Origin: Lentinula raphanica
Taxonomy: Eukaryota; Basidiomycota; Agaricomycetes; Agaricales; Omphalotaceae
Length of the DNA stretch: 64,000 nucleotides
Direction of reading: 5' to 3'
Assembly: GCA_027919835.1 (NCBI GenBank)
Contig: JANVFP010000041.1
Span: 62,001 to 126,000 of the forward strand
Made by a program: the position numbers and the translations under genes. Position 1 is the stretch's first letter, and each line of letters begins with the position of its first letter. Positions 33,275 to 45,839 of this stretch are shown piece by piece. The notes under the pieces were generated by a model, which did not search any database, was not told the DNA's origin, and saw only the letters and a program-made list of their open reading frames with translations.

Positions 33275-36175
33275 TAATAAGAAGAACAAGATCTCAAAGC
33301 AGGGACTCGGCTCGGAGTCGCCAGTGTTTGCTAGCACCCTGCACACATTCCATCGATTGTCTTGCTCGCAAGTTGGCAATCATTGTACCTGTACCTTCCT
33401 GTACTAGCCTCTAACCCTCTGTACCCTCGGAAATTGAATCATCGTTGTGTGACTGGATGGTACATTACCAAACTCTACTCGGAGTCTATCCAAATCTCAA
33501 CTTCTGTCAAACTTCGACGTTCCAACTTCCAAGAGCATCCAAAACTGCCTAAATTCGGCCCATGAAAGCCTTTTTACCGACCCTGAAAATCGTCCACCCA
33601 ATCATTTCTTTATCTGACTCTCTTCATGAAAGTGTTCAAACGTTCATCGAATCAGTTGTCATGTTCACCACTGACCAGTGTTTGCCTGGTCCTATGCCGA
33701 TCTACCAAAGCAGTAGCCGCGGAGGCTGGCAAGGAATGAACTTTTCCCGTCTACGTAGATCGTCATCGATGGTTCCGTTGCGGCCTCACGTTATAACCTC
33801 AAGCATTGTGCAACACAATACTAAAAACGATCCGACCAGAACAGAACGAACCATAATAGACTTGATTGTGCGCAGACGTTGTCATGTTCGCAGGATCGCA
33901 GTTTACTGCGAGAACTGATTGAATGTCAGAAGGGTTTCGACTCAGCAGCATCAGCAATCCTCATCGATCCTTGGAATAGTACTAAGTACTCGTTGAATGA
34001 CTCCCCCTCGGGCCTCCTCGAGCTCAGTCTTTCTCAGCACAGTGGAGCTGCGATCAGTACAGTGGATATTCCGTCGGAACCGTTACTTACCCACGCTGGA
34101 GTTCATCAATCCGCCTTCACAAGCACCGGGGGCGAAACTGGGAGAAATTTGCAGGAAATTTCAGACAGAAATTCCAAAGTAGGATGTCACGCTGCGACAA
34201 AATTCGTAGCCGGCTAGCCGACTATTATGATACCGCATGCTGCTTCCTGCTGCTAGTAGAACTGAGGGCTATTCAAGGGCTATCATTATGATGTACGGGA
34301 GAGGTTCGTGTTCAGGCGCTCAGAGGCATTGTTCGAGCCTCACGTTTTCATGTCTGGGAACCAGTTTGAAGAGTTTCACAGCTATCTGTAATTCTCTATT
34401 CACCTCGAGTGAATTAAACATCTGATGAATAGCAAAGAAACCTGGTCCCGACTTCCCAGCTTCACGGTGAGTGCTTTTTCGATATGTTCTCCTACCCTCA
34501 CTGGCAGCATTGACGACAAGCTCTTCGATTTTGGGCCTCTGAGTACGATGTGATGACACGCCGGACTTGCTGATTTAACTGAGCTTTAGAAAGATCATCT
34601 GTGTCACAGACGCCTACACCATCGAAACAATGATTCGCGGGCTTCGCCGGGACCTTCGTTGCCACCAGGCTCGCGTGTAATAACACTTTCAAGACTACTT
34701 GCTCTGTCACTTCGGGTGGCATGGGACAAATGTCTCAGTCAACGCCGCATATCCCATAGCCCCCGCAAGAATTTCTACCGGTTTTCTGCAACTGTGGGGC
34801 CTGCACGCATGCACAACAGCTTCTGAGTGCTCCCTACCACCTCAGACCATCAAATGTCTCACTGTGAGCTACCACATTACATCGGAATTCCGACATCAAA
34901 CTAACCTCATGGCTATGTACTCTCTTGTACCATTCGGAGCGCTATTATAGCCTTTGATTGTGGGGTAGCTTCCCCACAATTCCCCAGGTCTCTACGTATG
35001 GGAACAAAAGGTGTGGAATCGCCTTTTGAGTTCTGATAACTTGAAAGGGTTTTCAGGCGTCTGAGCTGAGTCTGACTCGGTGAGCAACTTCGACGGCCAT
35101 ACTACCTGAGAAATTGAGACCTTGATAGTCCGTCTTGGACGGTAGTGACCTAAGACCTTTCAAAGCCTTTCGATTAATCCTAGGGAATAACGTGCCAGAA
35201 GTCTTTGGTATAGCTGTGTCTCTTTCGTTATCATACAGAATTTGCATTGCGCTCATTCAGCTATGATTGATGTCCGTGCGGACCCCCTGTGGTCGCTGGC
35301 TACCAAGCCGTAAACATATGGTCCTCATCATTCTTCTCGCTTATTCCCAGGTCCTGGTGAGCACTGAGGACTATCTACGATCCTTGTGACCCGTTATCGA
35401 TTTATCCCCAAGTTGCAGGTTAACTTGAGTATTTACTGGACACGAAAGCGTCGAACAAGTTTTATTGCCCTTGGAATTCGATTCCTGTGCCGCAGAGTCA
35501 GTTACAGCTTGAAGCATGTAGTATCCCTGCTTATTCATTGTTCAATCTTGGTCGTCTACCAGAAGTTGACCTTGCATTGAGCCACAATTATCCTATGTGC
35601 ACTGTTGGACTCCTAAATAGCTTCATGAAGTTTCAGATGACAGCCAAAATTCATCTCAGAATTTAGAACCATCTTCTAACATTTTACGCCAAAGTATGAG
35701 AATTCAGAAATGTTCGAAATGAGTTGCTCATTCGCAAAATGATCAGTGAAGACTTCCGTCTTTCTCGCGTTGTTCCCTTCTGGGAAGGTAGGCTTTTGCT
35801 CAGCTATTGCTTCGGTGCTTGAATACATATTGTTTTCTCTTCAAAGAATGCTTTCAACTTTGCAAGAATTTCTGACTGAATCGCCGGAGATTCTCCAAAT
35901 TCGTACTTATGTTGGGATCGTCTAGCCAATCAATCCCCTTGAAAGCACAGCCCTGAGAGCCCGAATTCTGGTACCGTCGTCCACATTCAATTTAGCGGAA
36001 TTCGAAAAAAAATGTAAACGCGTCACCGTCACAATTTTCCTCGTAAATTTCGTACGTTTTTCAATTTTTTTCATCTGACAGCGATATGTCAAGATATTTC
36101 GAATTGGCACTGAGGGCCTTATTCGTCTCAGATCCATCTAGGGACGAATAAACACCTTTCTTTTCTTTTTAAAGG
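33275..36175. other. Gene-poor interval of about 2.9 kb
   Basis: Short open frames only, for example near 33562-34217 on the plus strand. No motif chain or RNA was recognised. Two AT-rich stretches near 36000-36170 precede the GATA gene and may include its promoter. Confidence 0.4.
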
Positions 36176-37329
36176 ATGGAACTCAAAAAGGTCCTCCTCC
36201 CAGACTCTATCAGTGTTTTCGCGCCTTTGAAGAAACGGTACGTCGTCTTATCTATCGTTCCTGACGTTCTGCTCAACCCTACCCCCAAATTTGAACTTCA
36301 GCTCCATGTACGGACACCCCCGTCAGGACACACTGTTTGCGTACGATGAAGGCCAACTCCCTTATACAAGCCCAAGTTATCCATCACGAAGCTACTCTTC
36401 TTCTGCTTCTAGCGCATCCTCAGACTATCATTGGAATTACTGTGTGTACCGTGTTACTGAACAAGTTCATATTCATTGACGAGGGATGATCAGCTTCTTC
36501 CTCTTCATCGTACACATCGCACAGCGGTTCTCTGTCCTACGGATCCTCCCAGAAGCCTGCCCGTTCATGGTCTCATGACTCCAGTGTAGAAACTTCATAT
36601 CCTCGTAGCGCTAACTCCTACGATACTTCTGTACGAACCACCGAATTTCGACAACAGCCGATGTACAACAGCTCGAACTCGGGCTTATGGTCATCCTCTC
36701 AGCTCTCATCGCACTGGACGCCGGATTCGAATCATCCTCCTGACCCATCCTGGAATAACGGAGTCACAATGCCCGGCATTGATGCTTTCGAAACTGAGAC
36801 TAAGCCTATCGTGCACCACCAGAACAATCTCCCCGTCGGCTCTTGTTCTCCTTTGTCCACAATATCTTCTCCTTCCCCCTCACCGTCACCTATCCATACC
36901 GCGCCGGATACCACTCCCAAACTCGGTCGAAGACCTAGCAGCGCCAACGGTGCCCCCAAATCATGCTTTCACTGCCACGCCACCTCCACACCGTTATGGC
37001 GGCGAGAGCCGTCGACCCTTCGGACGCTCTGCAACGCGTGCGGGCTCTATCTACAGCAGCGTAACAAATTGCGACCTCAGGAACTTATCGACGCTGATAT
37101 TGACGATGAGGTGGAGAGCTCTGAGCAGGATGGAACAGGCCCGGAATGTTCTCATTGCCACACGCGGAACACCTCGGTTTGGCGCAGGAGTAAAACGGGT
37201 GCACAACTCTGCAATGCTTGCGGCGTTTATGCCAGGCTTCGAGGGAAAGATCGTCCGTTGTCCTTGAAACGGAACAAGGTCAAGCCGCGCACAAAGCATG
37301 CCAAACCCTCTCCGGAAACGCAGTCTTGA
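36176..37329 (+). CDS. Two-finger GATA-type zinc finger transcription factor
   Basis: Exons 36176-36237, 36302-36441 and 36494-37329 sum to 1038 nt, giving 345 aa. The protein opens MELKKVLLPDSISVFAPLKK, then a Ser/Tyr-rich region, and has two class-IV fingers near the C-terminus: CFHCHATSTPLWRREPSTLR followed by TLCNACGLYLQQRN (C-x2-C-x18-C-x2-C), and CSHCHTRNTSVWRRSKTGAQ followed by LCNACGVYARLRGK (C-x2-C-x17-C-x2-C). A basic tail follows (LKRNKVKPRTKHAKPS). Such factors bind GATA sites in the nucleus. Twin fingers are seen in fungal siderophore/iron repressors, but those carry a Cys-rich stretch between the fingers that I do not see, so iron control is not claimed. If the first exon is wrong, translation would start at 36306 (323 aa). 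Confidence 0.88.
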
Positions 37330-38761
37330 GTCTTGACTGGGAGCGTTCATTTGCATCACAAACTCTTCTTGAACCTTGCCATAAGAATGTATATAACAAC
37401 CATGTACTACTACCCCAACATTGACGATCTTGTATCTCGCTCTCTGTCAATAAGTACATATGCCTTCACAGTAAGTAGGCTGTTGTAGCTCTGTATTTCA
37501 AAAATCGCGGTGGACACAGTAATCATCATAATGAAATGATCTACGAAGCCTAGCGAAGCCTTCGACATGAAACGCACCTTTTAGATTGTGAGGAGCTACT
37601 TTCGAGCTAACGGGTACCCCTTTGTTCCGATCAATGAACCTCTGATCAATGGTTTGTCCGTTCGTGCTCTCATCGGAGTTTCACTTCTTGAACAAGTTGC
37701 TCGAGTTCTGATACGTTCTGATTTCTTATCGTTGTTTTCCTCGGGTGCTAGGAGTTTGTTTGGCATGCCGCATGATGAAGGATAAGTATCATTAGAGCGA
37801 CACAGACCGACACGGACAAGGACCTCAGTTTGGCAAGTCTTCCCCTGTCTTCCCTAGTCTTCCTCTATGTACCTGTTTTGGTCAAGCACAACTTAGAACG
37901 TCAGGCAAAAAGCCAATATCACTCAGCGTTCCACGAAATAGATAAAGCTTCCGAAGATTCATTGACATGTTGACTTGCAGCCTCTAGTGGTGGACGGAAG
38001 GAAGTGCCCGAGGTGAGAGACTGAGATTGCAGGGTTTGCAGGGTTTTCCACTGTCCAGGGAGTTCGAAGTTCAAACCATGGATGGATGGATGAATGTCTG
38101 TGTCGTACTTTAGTTCAAAAATATATACAACCTACCAATGGCAGGATCATTCCAGCATACCAACCATGAACGTGGTATACGAATGAGCTCAAAATAGCGA
38201 AAAGCGCTAGCCTTCTTCGTCAGTACTCCGGTCATAGAACATGAAGATCCACTTCGAAAAGTGAAAGAATCTATTAACCTATATCAACCAACACTTGATC
38301 ACCCAAAGAAGATACTAGCAATCAGAGAGAGCCGCGTAAACCTCGCACAGAATTCCAGACCCCAACATCACTTTGTCTGATACCAACTCCTCCCCCTCCC
38401 AGCGGTAGAGTCGTAGTATGAGTTGGGGAGCGAAGGTTTGGGTTTCTTTGAAAGCCGTAGAATGAAGAGGAGGAATTGTTATGTACTACCAGGCCAGGAC
38501 CGAAACAAGCTGACTAGGAGCTCGTAAGGGGCTGACAGTTGACTGCAGTCAAAAAGCTGCATATTATGGAGAAGAAACAGAACCGAGCCGATAAACACCG
38601 TCTGGCGGTGTCTTGGAAAGCACAGGTACAAAGATAAGACGAGAGAAGATGCGAGACAGACTGAGAGAACGTTGACGTCGAGTCAAGGGTATGCAAATGA
38701 CAAATGAGTGAGAGAATGACAAAGAGAACGTGTAAAATGAAAAGAATGTTGACTTGGCGGA
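37330..38761. other. Convergent intergenic region
   Basis: About 1.4 kb between the GATA gene (plus) and the DUF1996 gene (minus). A short open frame at 37588-37785 is unsupported. Nothing else is recognised. Confidence 0.4.
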
Positions 38762-41211
38762 CTAAAAGTCGCTAGACGTGAGACGTCTATGAAGTTCATG
38801 ATGACGGCGGGCCTTGGAAATGCTACGGGCATGGTTTTTCTTGTGGCGTCTCTCACAGTACCCGTCGTCGTCGTCATCATCATCATCGCCGTCGTCGCCG
38901 GAAGACGAAGAATTCGAACTCGAGCTAGAGGAAGAAACAGTGGCAGAAGCGATAGCCGATGATGCAGACGAAGTAGCGTCAGAATCGGATGTCGACGCTG
39001 AAGAAGAAGCCGGAGTCGGAGCGATCAACTGTTGGTTGCCACTGGTAGCAACGGTAGCTGTACTCGAGGCGCTAGCAGACTCGGAGTCTGAGTCTGAGGA
39101 AGCAGATAAGACGGTAGTTGCGCTGGCAGAGTCTGCAGATGACACAGCAGATGTGGCAGCACTGACTGCAGTGGAAGCGCCGGCAGCACTCGTTGTAGCG
39201 GCATTTGTGGTAGCTACACTCGTAGTAGCAGCAGTCGCAACTGCAGCAGAAGCACCCGAGGCAGATGTGACTACACTTCCAGTGGCGGTCGGAGTGGAAC
39301 CGGTGTATACATAGGCCGGAGACAGGACAGCAGGAACGGACGTGGCAGCATACATGGTGGCAGCCTCGGGGCCGTCCTGAACAGGATTGTTTCCTGGGAG
39401 TTGATCGACAGTTCCAAGAGCTATATAGGTGTACAATATGAATAATAGGGACGGGGTAAGATCAAGTCCATCTACGTACCTTGTTCGTCAACGATGGACG
39501 TGATAGCGCAGGTACCGGAGGTGTCGAGAGTGAAAACACCAAGGTCGCCACAGCAGGTAGCATCACCGAATCCAGCAGAAGCTACGAGAGATACAATTAG
39601 AGATGGTTTGATGAAGTTGATGAGACGCGAATTTACTGCATGCACACTTGTCGAGAACGTTTTGGAGAACACCAGACTTCCAGCCGTTGTAGAAGTCTAT
39701 AAGAGCGATGATCAATGGATGAGATGATTCGTGTAAAGCGGTAAAAATTGAAACTTACCGGCGTGGTATCCATAGCCTGTGGGGTCACCGTAGGAGAAGC
39801 TGCAACGAACGACCAACGTCACTAGGGGTTATGTGGAATTAACATACGAAGGTTACTTACACATAGGGCTGAGTAGAGTTCATGGCATCAGTGTCCCGAA
39901 TAGCATCGAAATCACCGGTAGACCAGTAGCCCTACTCTCTGTTAGTTCTGAGATGTGTTAGGGATACCCAAGCCTCACCTCAATGAAAATGCGAGGAAGC
40001 GTTACGGGGAAGTTTGGATCGTTGCATGTTCCACTGTCTGGACCCCCTGAGGGAAAAGCGACATGGGATTTGTGATCGGACGAATCAAGGTTCTAAGAAG
40101 GATGAGTTACAACGAGGACAGCCAAAGTGATGATTGATCAAACCTTGCCATCCCAGCACATAGGGAAGTTCTAGTCGGAAATTAGGACACAGATAGACTT
40201 GAAAACATGAAGGAGAACGTACGATTTGAGCACGGATACCACTAGGACATGAGACAGGAGGAAGGCTGTTATATTTGGTGGACGTTCCATCGAAATCAAG
40301 GCAGAGGAAGGTGACAGCCTGTTGGGCGTAGCTACTCGCGTTGTAAGACCGCAAGGTTGGGTCACCTATAGTTAGCGGTCATTGATACATCAACATGCAC
40401 TGAGTGGAACAGGAAAAGCTATACCAGAGATCATACGGAACTAGAGCGGGAAAGTCAGCTTCGCACTCCCTCATTTTACATATGAACTCACGTTATCAGG
40501 GAACGCTTGCACTGTGTTGGCCTGGCCGTCTGCAGCATCGTTGTACAGGTAATCTGCAATCGAATAAAGGGTGAGAGGTGATGGATATTCACAGAACGAG
40601 GAGGTTTACATCTGAAGGAATTGATTAATGTTTGAACAGAGCTCAATTATCAAGAGGACGCGTACATGACATTGCCCACATCTAGAGCAGAGAATGAGCC
40701 GTTCTTGTGTCTACAGTCGAAATTTGAACGTCAGAAGTGGAGTAAAAATGTTGGGGATAGACTTACTGGAAATAAAGATGCTAAAAATACCAATTGTTGA
40801 AAATTTTCTGACGATACGATGAAGGTAGGTAGACGTACTGGGTACCAATAATTCGACTTGTCCTCTTCGATAGGCATTGACGTGCATTCACTATCTCTGA
40901 GCGAATCAGTGGTGATGTTCATGCCAAAGTTGCTGCCTCCAACAACTACGCGGATATGAGTGGACAATGTCTATCTGAAACAACAAGAAATTTTCATACC
41001 AGAATGGACATGGCTGGAAACTGCTCCTGGGCTGATGATGGGGTCCAATCGTTCAGTGACGAGGATGTTTCCTTCAAAAAGCTCGTTATCATCGAATTCT
41101 CACTAGCCGAGTTTTCGAGTTTTGACACATACGAACGCCAACAAGGAAATAAGCCTGAACGCTTGATAACGCGGCAAGGGCAGAGAGAGCGTGACGAAGC
41201 TGACGAGCCAT
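38762..41211 (-). CDS. DUF1996 secreted protein with Ser/Ala-rich and basic C-terminus
   Basis: Starts with a signal peptide (MARQLRHALSALAALSSVQA, cut before YFLVG). Spliced blocks match the DUF1996 family: NILVTERLDPIISPGAVSSH then VHSVVGGSNFGMN, DSECTSMPIEEDKSNYW, RSYNASSYAQQAVTFLCLDF and NSLPPVSCPSGIRAQI. The domain is spread over many short exons, with two His and several Cys conserved. The last exon (38762 to about 39420) codes a long Ser/Ala/Thr/Val-rich tail typical of heavily O-glycosylated wall proteins, then a poly-Asp run (GDDGDDDDDDDDG) and a His/Arg/Lys-rich end (RRHKKNHARSISKARRHHEL). The acidic run followed directly by a basic tail is odd. The function of DUF1996 is unknown; members are widespread secreted proteins of fungi. 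Confidence 0.85.
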
Positions 41212-43257
41212 CTTGATTTCAAGAAAGAGAAATCGAAAGAGTTCGGAGCGAGAGAAGAAGAAAGAGAGCGAAGGTCTTTAAAAAGAGTGTAAGGGATGGA
41301 TGGAAGAAGAAAGGCAAGGTTGGAAAAACTTTGATGACTTCATTTTATCCTCTCGTTTCGGAATCTCCCACACACCGCTTCTTTTCAACGTTCAATTGAA
41401 TGTTGAGTTATCGAACTCTGTTCCTGGTAGCCAGTCGATTGATTGATTCTTCTGTAAGGCACCTGCTCGATGTCTATACCAAAACTAACCTCAAAGTACA
41501 GTGTGCACTGAGCTCGAACTCGAGGAACTACTGCCAGTACAATATGGGGGGAAGTGTAAAAATATCCCGAGTATTGAAAATCAAACAAGAGCCAGTTCAA
41601 ACACTATAAACGAAACTCATGCTCGCTCCTTCAGGCTCCCTCCCGTCATCATCATCAGTAATCACCCTGTGGTTGAAACGTTGATTAGGGCATGATGACA
41701 CACGCTCACATACAGTAACATCTGGACAAACATGAGAGTCCAAAGGAGACACCGTATTCCGACGTTCCGCGTTGTAACCGTTGGATCTGTAGTGATATTC
41801 GCAACAACCTACGTACCAAACGCCAACGCTCGCTATTCACGATTAGTAGCTAGCTCAATAAGAAGGGAACTTACCCTAACTTACCCAACAACGACTGGCA
41901 GGTACAGGCAGGTACCTGGCGTTGATTATCCGGCATCCACAGCGCCTGCCAGTGAAGAATGAATGTCGAGCTGATAAGTAGGACCAACCGTCAGAATGGA
42001 AAGTCCTAGCATCTATCTGATACTTCTCCAACAGGAGGTATTGGGGTAGAATGGAGACCTCGGACAAGGGAGGCAGCGATAGGACACGTCGGTCCTCAAA
42101 AAGGCTGCTGAGCAGGCTACGAGTCGATCTATGAATAGAAACAACAGCCACTCAAAGACCCGGTGGCAAGGACAAACAACTACATACCGCAACAATCATC
42201 GCCTATATCCACCTGACCCCGATCCTTCATAGCATTCGAAGTCGGATTTCTTCGCAGCTAATCCTTCCTACTAGTCCTTGATCAGGATTTCTCCTCTATC
42301 GTTTCGTGTTTCTGGACGTAGCGGCAGCTTCCAGAGCTTCAGCAGTCATTTTCGGTCAACGATTTGCGATTTGCGAAGTATGTCACTCTGAGGCAAAGTG
42401 TAATTGCTAGGAGGCGTCGGAGGTGAGTGTAGTTGACAGACCACGATCATGGAGTGCATGATGGTGATTGCAAAAGATAAGGACCTCCTAGAGCCACTCT
42501 GACGGATTCTCCGAGGTTGGGGACGAATCAAAGAGGTTATGGTGCGAAAAGGAAGCGCGAGCCCTTAGGAGCATGAGCATAACCACGAGGCGCTTATCTC
42601 GAAGAAACCTGGTCACCCAAACAACACTATACCTTACTACTACCCGCGAATGTGCCACACCAGTGACACTACCTACATCGCCACTCAGTGTACGACTCGC
42701 CAGTCATCCATCAGAAACAATCTTACCATGAGAAGGAATACTATCCGGAACCGAAGTGAGCCTGTTTTGAAGCAGTCGAGGCAGAGTGCTGCGACGGTCC
42801 GAATATGCTCCTGAATATGCCAACTTCTAAGCCAATTAGCCCAAGTTGTCCATGCTGATAGATATCCAAAACCAGACCTGAAGAACAGGAGTAGCAAGGC
42901 CTAATCGATAAGCCATTTCACCGAGGAGACATCAACTGGGTTGGGACTTTCTCCTCTTGTGGCAGGAGCCACAAGTGCGCGCGAGTAGAAGAGCAGAAGG
43001 AAATTGGTTTTGCCTACCGATGCCAAATCAGCAGGCATGATTCATTTGAAGATAGGATGAAGGATACTTTGGGCTCTCATATCGCAGGGACATTCTTGAT
43101 TTGGGCCTCGGCGGTGAGGAATTGCTCGGAAGTGATGGTTTTTGAGGTCGAGATTCTACCAAGTGGATGCATACAGCGATTGTCCACTTATCTTCACATT
43201 TCTTCTCCGATCCACCAACTCACGAAGTGCTTTCTCTTTTGTGGCACCAGTTGATCC
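41212..43257. other. Gene-poor interval of about 2 kb
   Basis: Promoter side of the DUF1996 gene, then short unsupported open frames on both strands. No repeat ends or RNA were recognised. Confidence 0.4.
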
Positions 43258-43890
43258 CTATTCTACGGCGTGAGTAGATACTCTACGATAGTGTGGCGAA
43301 GAAGCTTTAGAGAAATTTCGCTTACTGGCCGAAAGACCCAGGTGATTTTTCGGCACCCTGGTTTTGAGCTCATGATCAGAGCGATATGAGTGAGAAACGA
43401 CTTTAGGTGGTAGGTGACGGAGCGTAGGGGCAAACAGCTCGGGCCTGGTGTGAGTCGGACGCCATATACTTTCGATGTCGGACAAGACGACTGCATAAAG
43501 CCGTTCTAGGGCTTGTTCGAGCACATCCCTGTTGTGGCACCAGAACAAGTCAGGGATTAGAACACTGGAAGCTGAGAAGAATCGGTGTGTGAGGCCGTTG
43601 TTGATGTCGCAATTAACTTGCCGTTCGATTGCTGAATGGTATGCAAACTCTTTGTTGATGTTCCTCATTATTATCATAATTGCATTGACATCTATATCTT
43701 CTGGCCCATGGAAAGTTTGTCTAGGCAGTGGGCAAAGGTGGGCAATTGCTTGAAGGCAAGAGGCGAATAAGGTACTTACCGCTATGCACGACATTCGCAG
43801 TGGTATTGGATTCATGTCCTGTAGTCGATTGGCACATACAGTGCGAGGGGCAGCGTCGGACCAATCAATCGCACTAAGTCCAGAGTGCAC
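43258..43890 (-). CDS. Possible hypothetical protein (single long open frame)
   Basis: An uninterrupted frame of 210 codons, longer than most random frames here. It has a helical-looking segment (DVLEQALERLYAVVLSDIES) and a basic end. No family is recognised. A consensus donor (GTAAGT) inside it at about 43781 suggests that part of the frame could be an intron, so the true gene, if any, may differ. Evidence is weak. Confidence 0.25.
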   Translation of the reverse strand: MHSGLSAIDWSDAAPRTVCANRLQDMNPIPLRMSCIAVSTLFASCLQAIAHLCPLPRQTFHGPEDIDVNAIMIIMRNINKEFAYHSAIERQVNCDINNGLTHRFFSASSVLIPDLFWCHNRDVLEQALERLYAVVLSDIESIWRPTHTRPELFAPTLRHLPPKVVSHSYRSDHELKTRVPKNHLGLSASKRNFSKASSPHYRRVSTHAVE

Positions 43891-44413
43891 CGTGGTGATG
43901 GTTCAAAAAAGTGGTTTAAGCGCTCGCCGAGTATCGTAGGTCTCACGATCACTGGAGCCGGCCGGCTTGCCACTGCAAAGGACAAGAGTGTCATTTCAAG
44001 ATTCAACTGCCACCTACCTGGAAATTTCTATATACTACACAGTGGCTCAAGCTAGCTCAAGGAGGCTCAAGCTCCAAGGCTAGCTATAAAACCTTTGCTC
44101 CCTTCTCCTGTGACATATTGAGTTCTGTAACCAAGGAATCTTGTCGGAGTCTATCGAACGGTCGGGCGACGGGAACCCCCGATACGGAAAATATATATCC
44201 AGGGCAGCCCCGGCCTGCGGTCACCGGTGCACAGCCAAAAGATGCGGTGCTGCTCTAGGTATATAATCACAGAATCCAACATTACCCTCCCCTCCTTCCC
44301 TATCCTTCCCTATCCTAGTACCGCTGGCCGGTCTTCCTTTGCTCTGCGAGTTTTGTTTCGAAACGTTCTTCTTACAACCATCTTAAAAAACATCTATCTA
44401 CCTCTATCCTCCA

Positions 44414-44937
44414 ATGACAATGTTCTTCCGCTGCTGGGGATACATTCACCTCATGCTTATTCTTCTATCTGTTCATGCTTCCCCGCTTGTCACTGTAAGT
44501 ACTCGTCACATACTAGATGGCCTCGGTTACTGACTATCGCTTCTTTCCATTCGCAGAGTATCGATGATCCACCGAGGGATCTGGTTGCGCGCCAGGTGCA
44601 CAATCAAGATGAGTCAGTGATTTACAACGGCAAAATGGTTTATGGTCCGTTCAAGGGCTATATCTGGTTCAACGGCAAACGGGAGCCTTCTCATGAATAT
44701 GGAGTTCCGAGCAGCCAGGTTAGGGGTCGACCGGAATATCGGAGGCTTCGTGTTACGGAAAAGATATCACGAGAACTAGGTAAACACGGATTTGCCAGGA
44801 TATCAATTGGGTTTCTGCAACCCTGGCCGACTCGCTTTGACGGAGGAGTTCCCTATGGTCGTTTGCAGATCTACGGGTTCAACTCAAATGACGCTGAGGT
44901 ACACGCAGGACCCCCAATTGTGATCTCATTCGAATGA
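44414..44937 (+). CDS. Small secreted protein, tandem copy 1
   Basis: Exons 44414-44494 and 44557-44937 give 153 aa in frame. Exon 1 is exactly 27 codons and codes the signal peptide (MTMFFRCWGYIHLMLILLSV). The mature part reads VYGPFKGYIWFNGKREPSHE, PSSQVRGRPEYRRLRVTEKI and FLQPWPTRFDGG. It is clearly related to the next gene, with the same intron position, the same exon-1 length and the same W-F-x-G...PSH...SQ...LQPWP skeleton. The family is not recognised. It has few Cys, so it is not a hydrophobin or a Cys-rich effector type. Confidence 0.7.
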
Positions 44938-45839
44938 GGTGAGTAGCCCGGTCTACACTTGCCTAATCCGAATCAGCTCACCAGAGATTTGTAGGGTGAT
45001 TCCAGTGGCTCTGTCATATCGATGCATACATATATAAAAATGAACAGTGTCTCGTTGTTTCATTCCCTGTGCTGTGCTGGGCTGATACAAAACATACCGG
45101 ACATGCGTTCAAGCTGTCGTGACTCGAATGCGTCAGCCTACTGGGCATTTCGGTGTTCACATTCCTAAGTTCAAAAGAATGAAAGAAACCATTTGTCATA
45201 GGCGGTAATGTAGGATGTGTTCGCTATGACACTTACAGTAGCTTTGTATTCACCTTGAGCCTCAGAATTTTAAGCCACCTAGAAAATGACTCATCTTTCA
45301 TACACCCTTGTTCACCTCAGACCTGGTGCTTGAAAAAGTCACTCTCTTCACTGCATGATCTGGTGCGATTCATGGGTTAACGCATCCCATCATCCATGCT
45401 GTCGTACGCCCTTATCAGGCTGTATCAGGTCAACATTGTGCACAGTGCACTAACGTTAACAATATTCAACGTGCATGATAGAAGAATCTCTTGGATGGAC
45501 CCGTGCTGCAATGCTGCAGTTGTCTTTCTCCGCAACTCCATCAGTATCTTTCCAAATCTGTCGAGACTCATCGAATGCGATATGATTAGGATCGACTCGG
45601 AGAGTGTAAGAGGGTACAGTGGTTTTCACGGGAGTAATTCAAAAGAGAAAAATACCTCTCGCCGCTCAGGTGGTACAGAATGGAAACACTACACAGCCCA
45701 CAGTTGAGAGGGTTAGTAGGCTATGTCAGCTCAGAATCCAACGTTTCCTCCTCTTTTTCCCCCATCATAGTACTGCTGGCCAGTCCTCCATCTGCTTTGC
45801 AAGCATCCTTTTGTATCCTCGCTCTAATCTGAAACAACA
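44938..45839. other. Spacer between tandem secreted-protein genes
   Basis: About 0.9 kb. The part after copy 1 (TTTCATTCCCTGTGC...GGGCTGATAC) resembles the part after copy 2 near 46600, as expected from a duplicated block. No additional gene is supported. Confidence 0.45.

Noticed and set aside
38814..39314. Plus-strand open frame of 166 codons
   Set aside because: Antisense shadow of the Ser/Ala-rich last exon of the DUF1996 gene; acidic low-complexity product.
44041..44090. Short CTCAAGCTAGCTC-like repeats
   Set aside because: Only a few imperfect copies near the promoter of the secreted-protein pair; too short to call an element.
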